Of a stretch of DNA of 64,000 nt, positions 42,901 through 54,900 are shown one piece after another (within the stretch, counting starts at the first letter, position 1; each line of letters opens with the position of its first letter). Origin of the DNA: Euwallacea fornicatus. Taxonomy: Eukaryota; Arthropoda; Insecta; Coleoptera; Curculionidae. The stretch is taken from contig NC_089552.1 in NCBI RefSeq assembly GCF_040115645.1, positions 5,022,001-5,086,000 on the forward strand, read 5' to 3'. A program made the translations under genes and the position numbers. The notes below the pieces were generated by a model. It ran no database searches. It saw nothing but the letters and a program-made list of their open reading frames with translations, and was not told the origin of the DNA.

Positions 42901-45900
42901 AAGAATCGAGCCTATCTACCAGTCCAACAAGAGGAGTCACAGCACCGAAGGGTCGATGGGCACAGAAAGCTGACACAAATATAGGGATTCAGTCGTTTCA
43001 CGGGACGGAACCTCTGCCATTTTCCTTCATTGGTAAGATATTAGTTATTTTAGCCTTTTTCATGGAAATTAGGAACTGATAATTTGTCTCTTTTAGATAA
43101 AAGATTTGATTCAGATGGATCAAAGGAGAGTTCTCTGGACAGTGGCACTGAAGTCAAGCTTTACCAAGAATCAAAAAGAGAAAACATGACAATAACTAGT
43201 AAGGTGCGTTATGTTGTAAAAAATATAGAAATATTTCACTTCATTACTAACTCGTAATTTATAATTTTGCATTTTTAATATAGACCAAACCCATGTTATG
43301 TTAAATGGTCAACCACAAAATATTTATTTATTTGATTTTATTGAGAGTCTTTAGTGTATTAGTGTTCATTACTGAATAGTTAAAACATATTAAAGCATAC
43401 AAATTCTACAGAGACGTATTATACCGATAATCATTTTATTATGCGTAGATTTCTCCAAACATCACATTAAGGGATAAAAGTAGGAGAGGGGTTATGACTG
43501 ATGACAGTGCCATCGGAGATGGCGAATATGCCCATGAAGGTGATCTTGACAGCGATACTGACCTAAGGTAAAGTCGATGGTAATGTCTTAGATATAATTG
43601 TAAATGTGATTTTATTGAACATGATAATACTTAGAAGTAATTTATTTGATCTTCCGTTAGTACATCAAATATGGACAGTTGCATTTCATTATATTGTTTA
43701 TACAGTGGATACAATCAATGATTTTATTAATGCATTTATGGGCACTTTACGTGTAAAGTCTGATCCCAAAATATACAGGGTGTCCTCGAATTACGTGGCC
43801 AAAATAAAACTGCAGATTGTTTGAGTGAAAATAAGTCGATTTAACTAAACTTCCCTCAGTCCAAAAGTTGGTAATTATGGAGCTACAGGGTGTTAAAGTT
43901 GAAAAAAAAATCACATTTTCTTTAATATCTTTCGATTTCTTTGAGTTAATTTCACGAAATTTCATATTTGAGGGTGTTTTAGGATACGAAATTCAAATTT
44001 ATTAACGATTTAGTTGTTTCTTCTAGGGGGCGCCACAAGCGACCATTAGGACACATTTAAATCTCTGTAACTTTTTCGTGCCACGGTGTATATTATTTTG
44101 GTATTTAAAAACCTTTTTCCCTACCTTTTATACTTAGAAAAGGTATACTTTATTGACGTCGCTAGAAGCAACGGTTTTGGAGAAAAACGCATACTTCTAA
44201 TGCGCTGCATATTTGCGTTAGCGCTTTTAAGTAAATAACTCAGTTGGCTATGTTTTTAATTGACATTTTAACACTTGAATTTGTTTCTCAAATGTCAGTT
44301 TTTTTATTTAGCCCTCAGTTTTTCTTGTCAGTTACGCTTCTTGTTCCTGTAAATATCCATAAGTATGGCCAATAAATTCACTTATTCTGAAATGGTGGAT
44401 ATGCTGTTAGTTTATGGACTTTGCCGTTGTAATAGTCAAAAAAGTGTACGAGTTTACAAGGAAAAATATCCTTTCCGTAGAATTCCAAATCGGAAAACTT
44501 TTGTTAATATTGAAAGGCGTCTCCGCGAAAATGGCAAGTTTGAACCTGGGCATGCAGATTCTGGACGCGGACGAACAATAAGTACAGTAGAAATGGAAGA
44601 AGAGGTTTTGGATGCTGTTCAAAGAAATCCAAAGGCCAGTACACGAGGTGTAGGACTGCAATTGGGAGTTTCGAAATCACTAGTTCATAAAGTTTTTCAA
44701 GAACAATTGTTGCACCCCTATCATATTCAAAAAGTTCAAGACCTACAATTGCCCGTGGATTCTGCTCAACGTTTAAATTTTTGTCGGTTTATAATCCACA
44801 AAAGAATCGAAAATCCAAATTTTAGTAAGAAAATTTTGTTCGCAGATGAAGCTGTTTTTACTAGATACGGTATTTTTAATATGCATAATGAACATGTTTA
44901 TGCTTATGAAAATCCTCACGAGACAACAGTGACTCATTATCAGCATCGATTTAAAGTAAATGTCTGGGCTGGAATAGTAGATAATTTTATTGTTGATCCC
45001 TTTGTAATGCCAGATACGCTGAATGGTGATAACTACTTGAACTTTTTAGTACAAACTCTACCTATCTTATTAGAAGATTTGCCTTTACTCCTTCGTCGTG
45101 ATCTTTGGTTTATGCATGATGGCGCACCTCCTCATTTTATTTTAAATGTAAGGCAACATTTAAATGAGGAATACCCACACGTTGGATTGGAAGAGGAGGT
45201 GATGCACCTGTGAATTGGCCGGCTCGATCACCAGACTTGACACCCTGTGATTTTTTTTATGGGGTGCCTTGAAACCAAAAGTTTATGCATCTCCAGTTCA
45301 TACGCGACAAGAATTGGAGGCAAGAATAATTCATGAAGTGGAATTATTGAAGAATACCCCTGAAATATTGTTTAGAGTACAATGTAATTTCTTAAAAAGG
45401 ATGAACTTATGCATACAGGAAAATGGTAAACACTTTGAACATTTGTTATGATAGCAGATTAAATGAAAAAAATTAAACCAACAATTTACATAAGTTAATT
45501 TAATTAATTAGTAAGTGTTATTCTCGCTTGTTGTTGTTTCTTTGTTAATTATTATTTTTGTTTTCTATTTAATAATATCTGATTTTGAAAACTTATTGTT
45601 ATACCTTTACTAATAATTATTTTTGAAAAACTTAATTTTTTTTAACGGAAAATAATTTTAAAGTAATTTGCATGCATCATCAGGCTTAAATGCATTTTTC
45701 TCCAAAACCGTTGCTTCTAGCGACGTCAATAAAGTATACCTTTTCTAAGTATAAAAGGTAGGGAAAAAGGTTTTTAAATACCAAAATAATATACACCGTG
45801 GCACGAAAAAGTTACAGAGATTTAAATGTGTCTTAATGGTCGCTTGTGGCGCCCCCTAGAAGAAACAACTAAATCGTTAATAAATTTGAATTTCGTATCC

Positions 45901-48900
45901 TAAAACACCCTCAAATATGAAATTTCGTGAAATTAACTCAAAGAAATCGAAAGATATTAAAGAAAATGTGATTTTTTTTTTCAACTTTAACACCCTGTAG
46001 CTCCATAATTATCAACTTTTGGACTGAGGGAAGTTTAGTTAAATCGACTTATTTTCACTCAAACAATCTGCGGTATTATTTTGGCCACGTAATTCGAGGA
46101 CACCCTGTATATAACAATCCCTGTGAACAAAAGAATTCTTATTTCTAAATTAAAGTTCCTTCAGTGTAAGCCTCAAATCACTAGAAGCTGCAAAAAATAT
46201 TTAATAATTGTTAAATTAACATATGAGATTTGTTTGAAATCCAAACATGAATCGAGATTCGCCTTTTCTCAGGTTCCGAACACTGCACTATCCCTCCGCC
46301 GGTTCACCTAGCGGATCTGAATTCCCGGTAACAAATATAGATGCTGATGAACTTCGTAAGTCACAAAGAAAGAAAAAACCTCCCCAAATTGTGATTCAAC
46401 AGCCTACTTCAGGCACATATGATTCTGATGACGACGATGATGATGTAAGCCTAAAAATCAGTTTTCCCTATGTGACGAATATAATTTATCTACATAGGCA
46501 TCAACGCCAAGCGGAGAAAACACGGACAGGAACCCTATGTCTCTATTTTCAGTTAGTTCGGAATCGTTAGACCAGTTGGTTAATAGAGAGCGATACCTTC
46601 AGTCAACATTTGAAAGCATGTCTGGGGCGGAAACTGAACATCACACACCAAGTATGGATAAAAAAATCGCCTTCAATATTACAATAATATGGAATGTTGT
46701 ATATGCTTTGCAGCAAACAAATCATCATTTTCTGCCAAATTTCTCACAAATAGCGCGAACAGGAACCTAGAAGCTATTAATGCTGTCAGGCAGACAAGGA
46801 ACGATCCAGAGGCTATAAAGAAAAGGGAGGAACTGAACAAGGTTATAGCTGAAACCAAGAAAAAAATACAAAGTGTGAGTATTATTTTGGCTTTCGGTTT
46901 CCAAATAAATTGAAAATAAATATACTAAGAGTAAAAAGTTTAGCATACCATACCCAGCGGGGAGTAACTGAATCAGATTATTTGCAACTATAGGCATTTT
47001 GCGGGAAAACTCTCAAAAGCCGATTTTTGCAAATAATGGAAAGACAAAGTTAACGGGTAAAAGCCAAATTTCACCCTAAGTCCAAAATTTACTGTATGTC
47101 GCGCTACCTTGATATAAACGAGCATACCATTGTGTGACGCCACGCCACCGTGACAGCCCTGAGCACAATTACGAGATTTTTCCTTTGAGTTTTCTTTATA
47201 GAGCGATTTATTTGATTTTTTTATAATTTTTTACATGTGATTATATGACTATTCAGTCATTTCAACTCCTTAGCAAAGTTTTTATTGCTTTGGTAACTCC
47301 ATAACTATGTTTAATGACGAACTTGATCGAACTTTTAGGCGGGGAGTCGTCTCAAATGCAGCCAATCCATTCATGATTTGAGCTATATTCCTGAAAGAGA
47401 AAAATGGTCGAAAAAGCAATGTAAGTTTCCTTAACATTTTGATAATTCACTTCATTAAGCGTAGAGCGTTAGTTATCAATTAATAATAATTAAGAGCCAT
47501 GGTTAAACTTTAAAAAACTGCAATGGCCAAGTCGATGAACCAATAATGATATGAAATAAGAATTCGCCAAATTTAATATGCAGTGTGTCTCAAAATGGTT
47601 CTATATGTATATATGGATCATGATTGTCGTATTTTTGAAGAACTATTAGATTATCGGCAGTTTATTTCGACAATTTACAAAATATTTCCAATTTCCACCA
47701 TTTCTGTAGCTTTTAACGTGACCAAAATCTAAACATTTAGAATCAATTTAAGTCATACTGTATCTATCATGATTCAAAGTTTAATTGCTTTAATTGCACA
47801 TATTTGCGTTTTACTGTCGAGGGCTTTTTTCTTCCACATCTTGATTTGACCAAGGTTCTATTTAAATCACCAAAACTAACACCTAACCTGAACTGTAACA
47901 CGTCCTACTTACAACCTTTAGCCGACCTAGATCCTTCTAACTCACCGAATAACAGCACAACAGACGCCTGCAGCGTTTGCACTGGTACGTCTCCAATAGA
48001 GTTTCCGCCGAGCAAAAGCGTCCCATTAAATCTGCAACTTTGCGGTTGCTACATGACCGATTTCGAGCGTAATTCCACGAATTTAAGTCAGATACTCGGG
48101 CTGACTCACGGCGCAGACTCGCGTGCTGACTTCGGCTCGAAAAACGCGTCGAAAATAAATCAGTTTTTAAACTTATCGTCTATTACTTCGTCGCAATTCG
48201 ATCAGGAAAGTAAACAGTTTCGCGATAGTTTAGAACAAGCGACGAAGAGTCCTGAGCGGAGTTTAAGCGAATTTATTCGCCCGCGAAAGTTAAAGTTGGA
48301 TAAGACGTTGAATAAGTATAAAATGCATAAGAGCTTGCCTGTCAGTCCGGTGAGCGAAGAGAGGCAGTTTGCTGATTTCGTGGAGCAGAAAAAGAGCGCA
48401 GAGGCTCAACAGAGGCAAAGTTTCAGGTAGGAGTAGTGAATTTCTTCAACTTCAATACGTTATTACTGCAAGATCTATTTTAGATTGTTTCTTAAAGTTA
48501 TTTAATTGATTTCTTGTTTCTCTCAAATATCGATAGTTTATGCGAAATCGAAAGAGACCGCAAAAAACACTAGTACTGCAATTATGGAAAACAATTTTGT
48601 TCTGTTGTTGATTGTTTGTATGTTGGTGATGATTATTTGTCAATTTTGCAAGAGTGTGGCACAAAAAATACATACATTTCTAGTTCTTTTGAAACTGCAT
48701 TGTATTGCCCCAGATCCAACCTTTCCCAATGTAGAGTGCAAAACATTACCAATAAACGCAATAGAGATTTTGAGGCTAATGAAACACATTTAATTTGTAA
48801 ACAGAATTTACTTGTGTTTTTTTTTTTTTCAATTTAAAATTAGTGGCCGTTGCCATTAGCAAGTATTTTCCTACGAACGCTTTGAAAAACAATCTAAAAT

Positions 48901-51900
48901 CAAGATTAACATTCAAACCCAATTTCCAGTTACTTCCTTGATTTCGAGTCCAAATCAACAGACGAAGGCTTTAAGCAAATTTGCAGCGACATCGAAAAAT
49001 TTAGCCAAGATTTCAGTAAAAAATATGACCAAATTGAAAAATCGTTCGCCAAAGAAGAAGTAGAAAAAGATGAAGGAGGCGATAAAGCGCGAAAAACTGA
49101 AGACGACGATTCAAATTTTAGCTCAGATTCTTTAGAAGAATACGATTACTTTGGGTATGGAGCTCGAAAGAGCCGTAAAACTATCCCTCCCAGAAGATGC
49201 GTTTCTAACAACGAAATTTACCGTTATCAAGAAGAATACATTGGTGTGTTTCGTGCTCAATAGCCTAATAATTCTGCCTGAACATAAATACCATTTTAGA
49301 AGACATCCCCAAAAGCGAATCGTTCTACCTGAATCCAACTTATTCAGCTCAAGGCAGTCAAGAAAGCATTCTGTCTGATGAAAACGATCTGGATTATAAT
49401 GATCTCTACTCCGATCACCCCAAGAGCTATTGTAACAGTTTGGAGAGCGTCCTCAGCAACGAAAGTGATTGCAAGAGCGCTCCCTTAGAAATACTTTTCG
49501 AAGATAAGCGCCGCCAAATGACTTTGAAAGTGCCACACTCGCAAAGTCTTCCCAAAAACATATCATCACAACTCGATTGTGAGTTATCATCAAGTCTTCC
49601 AAAAAATTTTGTCGACCATTCTTCGTATATGACCGAAAATGCCCTTCATGTCATGAATCCCAATATGACAAAAGTGAGAAGTGGTGTGAAAACTTGTCAG
49701 ACTCAGACGGATTTTGAGACTCCTCAAGAGATTGTGGCTAAAAAGGCAAGAGGGTCTGAAGAGTTTCAAAGAAGGTTGTTGAAATTCGAGAGTAGCATTG
49801 CTAAAGCCTCTGGAAAGAAACCTGTAAGTTTATGGTGTTGAGATGTAGACATCATTGATAAAATTTGTGTTTGAGCTCTAAAAGAGGTCACACTTATTGC
49901 ATAAGTTACTTCCTATGGCGAAATACTTCACGAGTCGTTTTAGGTAGCCTTCTTTGTGGACACCTCAGGTTCGAAATTGAAGGCCGTATCAAAAACTTGC
50001 AAAGAAAACGTTCCCGTAAAACAATCCAAAATCAGTACTAAAGCCAGAGTAGAATGCAGTGAAATGTTCATTCCAAGTTTAGCTCAGAAAAACAAGCAAT
50101 ATAAAAGCAAGTTTTGCAACGTCCTCAACAACAAACCTGACCAAAATCTAGATATTTTTGAAGAAAGGTGTCATGGAAACCGCAATAATGGAAGTAGTTT
50201 TACATTGTCTACGGTCAATTTTGAAAAAAATAGTAACAGAAATAATGTCCAGGTACTGCCAGTTGTTGCCATGTATGTACCGGTGTAAGGCCAGAGTTTT
50301 TTAGGAGACTTCTAGCTTAGACAGGCATCTTTTTGTAAAGAGTCTTTTGAATACTAGTGAGAAAATTTGTCATAAGCCTCCAAAGGCTGTTAGAAGGCAC
50401 AGCTCTAAAATAAAAAAAGCTAAAACTACCTACGAGTACATAAGAAAAGAAGATTTTTATAAGACGAAAAACACTACTTGTGGGAAGTCTGATGGTGAGA
50501 TGGTGTTCGGAAGAAACATATTTTGTCTTTAACTCGTTAAATTTGTAGCCACAAGAGATTTTTTGAATAACGAGGAACTAGTGCTTACAGGCGAGAATAC
50601 TATAGAATTTCGCTTCAAAGAGAAGAACGTAGAAATGGAAGTAGAAGCTTGCTCAAGTTTTGCAAAAAGCAATATCAATGTTCCTTTCGCTAGTGATAAT
50701 AGGTACGATTGGTAGCTTCGAGTAAAGGCTTTTTTTTCTGAAACAAATTCCAGTAGTTCTCGAGAGTATTTACAAAAAACTGACAAACAAAACACCATTT
50801 TAACGGAACTGTACGACAGCTTGGACAAAAAGTCACCTCCGTCCAGAATGGATCTAGATTCTTTAGAGATTAATCTGAATAACCAAAGCATCCCTCCATG
50901 GGATGGTGAACCCAACAAGAACTTATTTGACAGCTTAGAAGTCAACGTTTGGAATAAAGACTTGTGCTTTAATAAGAATGCTGCCCTGCACTTGGAGAAC
51001 GTTCTAAAAAAGCAAACTCAACGACAGGGAATAGTCGAAGAGGTAATGTTAAATAGTTTTAGATTTAATGGTAATTTTAGATTGAAGTATATTTTTAGGA
51101 AAAACCTCTATCACCTCAAGATAAAATAGCGGCCGCCCTCCAAAATATTAAAATTCTTAATGAAATACAATTGAAAATCCACAAAATCAACACTTTAGTG
51201 GATATCTACAAGAAAAATGTATCAAAGAGCAAAGTAAAAGCCTTGTCGTCGATGTACGAAAGTTTAACTACATCACAGAGTTATTATAATGATTTAACAA
51301 AGCTTCAAGCGACTCCAGTTAAATACAGGAGGAGGAATTTAAGTTTGCCAAGTTTTGTGGAGCGAAGGCTTAATTTTGAGTGTAAAAATGGAAATAACGT
51401 AAATTTAGCCAACAGGAGAGAGGAGGCGGACAAAGGTGACATTGAATGTCGAATGCACATTGAATGGCGGCTGCTATACAGGGTGTTTGCTCAACATGTG
51501 ACCCTAATTTAGAGGAATATTCCTTTAGTCAAAATGAAAAAAAAAATGTTTATAGAAACATATCTAGAATCGCTTTTCTTAATACCGAGTGTTGAAGTTT
51601 AAGATAAATTCAATTTTTAACTTTTTTTTTAATACTTGGATTGATTTAAATCGATTCTCTAAGTGACTGCCGAACTCTTCCCAAAAAATCAGACTTATTT
51701 TTTTTAACAGCTTGTATTTTGATTTAAAGAAGATCACCTTAAATTTGCGTCATATGTTTAGGAGACACCCTGTAGATTACAGAATATAGGATAGTGCATG
51801 GATATAATAAGTGTCGCTTGTTAAAAGCTTCTAGCATGTTGATGTTAACGTTAATCTTCAGCAAAAATAACCTGTTTTTCGTTTCCTTTTATAAGAAGGC

Positions 51901-54900
51901 TTCAAATAACCACGTCATCAACTTTGAAGATGTGATTATTTACGTGGCTATGTTCACAATATGAAAATGCTCAAGAGGAACTGTTAGAAACAATTTTGAA
52001 ATTTTCTTAAAGCGTTAAGAGATGATCAGACAGTCATTTCGAATTAAAAAAAAATCATAAGCATAGGTTCGAAAGTGATTCGTTACCGATTGAACAAGCC
52101 TTCGTTTATCATATAACGATTCTGTATACTGGATTCTTAGCCGTGAGACGAAGTATAAGAAATATATGTACATACAAAATGTTGTTTTTCTCTTATACAA
52201 ATATATTTTTAACAAAGTATGGCTTTCTGTGTTTTTTTTGTGGCTGTCGGTTGTTATTTTTTAAGTCATTGTAACTTTGTTTTATTAAATGCCACATAAA
52301 ATTAAAATTATGTTTGGTTTATCCTATCAGGTTAGTTCAGGTTAATTTTGGGGGATTTTGATAAATTGGAATACCATGAACAGCAAATGTTTTCCAATCT
52401 ACATAGATAATGTGAACAATGACATAGACCAAATTTTAGCACATGCTTAATAAAACTTAAGCCATGTGGTAAATTTCTAACATCAATCGTTTATCAAATT
52501 CATCCACCGTCCTATCCATTAATGTTTCCAATATTTTTTGTAGGGTGGAATAACATATAAATTGATTATACAAAAATCGTAACCGCACCTTTTTATTCAA
52601 ACATCGCTTCATTTAATTACCAGTTCAAATTAAAATATATTCATTTCTTTACAAAATCTCTTATTGTATTTCATAAAATGTAATCATTTCATTCATCATT
52701 CATTATGTGGAAAACCTTTGGGGCGATATTTGTTTTTATTCTCAATGTCCTGAATTTGAATACCTTACGCACGCCCCTAAAACTTCTCATCGAAATTTTA
52801 GCACCATGCAATCTGCTTTATCTTTTTTTTCTGTAACATTTAGATACCTACAGTCTCATACTTTCGGATTTCAACGCATTTACGTATTTATTTTTATCGA
52901 TTTTATTTTCAGCTTTTTCTGTTGTTTTTTTTTGTTCTTTTCCTTTACCTTTGGACTTTTGCATGTTTTGCAGTGTATGTAGATGACATGTCAAGCCCAG
53001 AATCCAGCTTGAGGAGATCGTGTAGTTTGTCTGATTTGAGCATGCAAAATGTGCCGCCCAAACGAAGTCAGTCCATTAGGAGTAAGTAGATTCCAATGCC
53101 AAAAATATATTTATCTCTCTTCTTACGTCTTTATATATTATTTTTTGGCAATATTTGGTGAACGCTTTGTAGATTTGGCACGTTATATTGACTATCATTA
53201 ACTCTTAATTTTTACTAATATTCAGTTTGAATTCACTGTTCTGTTTTCCTTTCTCCATTTTTCTTCTTTCTTTCAGCTTTTTTCAATTTTAATCTGTCAT
53301 GTTTATTTTTCGATGCTGTCTCTCCTTTTTTTAAGCCCATTGTTCTTGACAATTTTATTTATCAACGAATTTAAAAGAATGTACTATTTAAAGGCGAGAA
53401 GCCCATAGCTCCAGCACGGATGACCCCTCGTTATGTAAAGAACAACTCCATGATGCGCAGCAAGTCAAGCGTCCTTCTGAATCAACATTCTGACTCCGAA
53501 AATGATGCCCACCTAAAAAAAATGTCCAGGCTGATGCGGCCTACGATCAGCTCACATAATAAGATTAGCCAAAAACCATTACAATCTAGAAAAAAGCAGT
53601 CTTATTCCACAAGTAAGTTAAATATAGAAAGTGTCGTTACATATTTATGATAACATAGATTTTTCTGTTATATTTTGTAATTTTAGAGAAATAGGCAATA
53701 TTCCTTACTTTGCATGCACGTAGGTGTATTTTATATTTAAAATTATGATATGTCGTTTGAGAGACAGAAGTGAAATCCTACGAGTCTTAGTAGTTCTATA
53801 AAACGAAGCTGCGTTATTTTCTTGGGTTTTCTCTTCAGGTAATCTAAATCAAGTCGGTATTGATAACGTTTCAACCTCTGATGAAGAGGATTCTCCAAAG
53901 AAACCCCAGGTACCACCACGAATGAGTCGGCAAACCACTTTTGACAGTGGACAAAAGAGGTATATGAACAATCAGGATCCTAAAAGAGGTACGGTGTTCG
54001 GTTATTTCGACGATTTCATTTCACTAGTCATACGTATATGTCAGAAGTAAGGTTACAGTTACGCATAAAAACTTGCATACTTTTTATTCAAAGTTTCAAT
54101 TATTTGTAAATTTCTTCAATAGGCTCTGAGAGCTTTTGAGATATTTAATTGAAATTTTGACATGAGAATATTAATAAAAGTTAACCCCACTAGACCAATC
54201 AAGTAGTGATTAAAAACTAAGTAATATTTTTCATGCAGGCAGATACTCTTTTACACTCTGATTAGTCTAGTAGTAGTACGCTCTGTCGACTGACCATTGA
54301 CAACTGACCATTTCTTTCTGGGATATCAAATTCACAGTTTCATGTAAAAACTTCTTCCTCCACAGAAAATTGAGTCTTTAGTCAGAAGAAATTCACCATC
54401 GTGATTCCAAAAGAAAATTTCACACTGAATTTTATATAAGTTTGTTAGTCGTGAAGTGGTTATTACATCGAAAAAGTGTGTATATCTCTATACAACATTC
54501 CCCATGTAATATGTTTAGACTAACTTGCAGACTTTATATACAAAATTTTAAAAATCGATGCTTTTGGTCCACCGTATATATTCCCAGTCTATGGTAAAAA
54601 TATACAATTGAAAATAGACATTATATTTACAAAAAATTGGACCCTACAATTTTGTTTAATTTACGCAGAATTTTATGAAGGCACTGAGATCCAGTGTAAG
54701 TTTAATTGAGCCGTACCTTAAGTACGATTGGTCAAATAGACCTTACTCATATTGAGGACAGTTCAAAGATTTCTGAACCAATAATGGGAAACTGCATTGC
54801 AGATCTTGTGAAAACCTTCATTTCATTTGCTTTTATTCGCTTATAACACACTAACACGACTAAGCACATTTGTATTTTAGGTTCACAGCACTCGATTCAT

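Larger units (their letters stand above)
43776..46107 (+). mobile_element. Tc1/mariner-superfamily transposon with about 416-bp inverted ends (element 1)
   Basis: A 2332-bp element flanked by TA on both sides, ends CAGGGTGTCCTCG and its inverse. The inverted repeats run 43776-44192 and 45692-46107 and are nearly identical. Inside each arm, 110 bp from the tip, is a second TACAGGGTGT copy (43884; inverse ending 45999) in the same orientation as the tip. A single broken transposase lies between the arms. The insertion is in a Wdr62 intron in sense orientation, well clear of the splice sites. Confidence 0.9.

Noticed and set aside
42134..43079. Open frames in the WD40 region starting at their own ATG (for example 42134, 42636)
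   Set aside because: They are exons plus flanking intron of Wdr62, not separate genes.
47741..47921. Upstream open extension of Wdr62 exon 47922, which would make it start at 47741, 47821 or 47855
   Set aside because: The preceding exon 47339-47420 ends in phase 1. Only the acceptor at 47920-47921 fits, and it has a good pyrimidine tract and branch-like CTAAC/TGTAAC upstream.
52707..52982. 91-residue Phe-rich open frame
   Set aside because: It is the long T-rich tract before the Wdr62 acceptor at 52973, not a gene.
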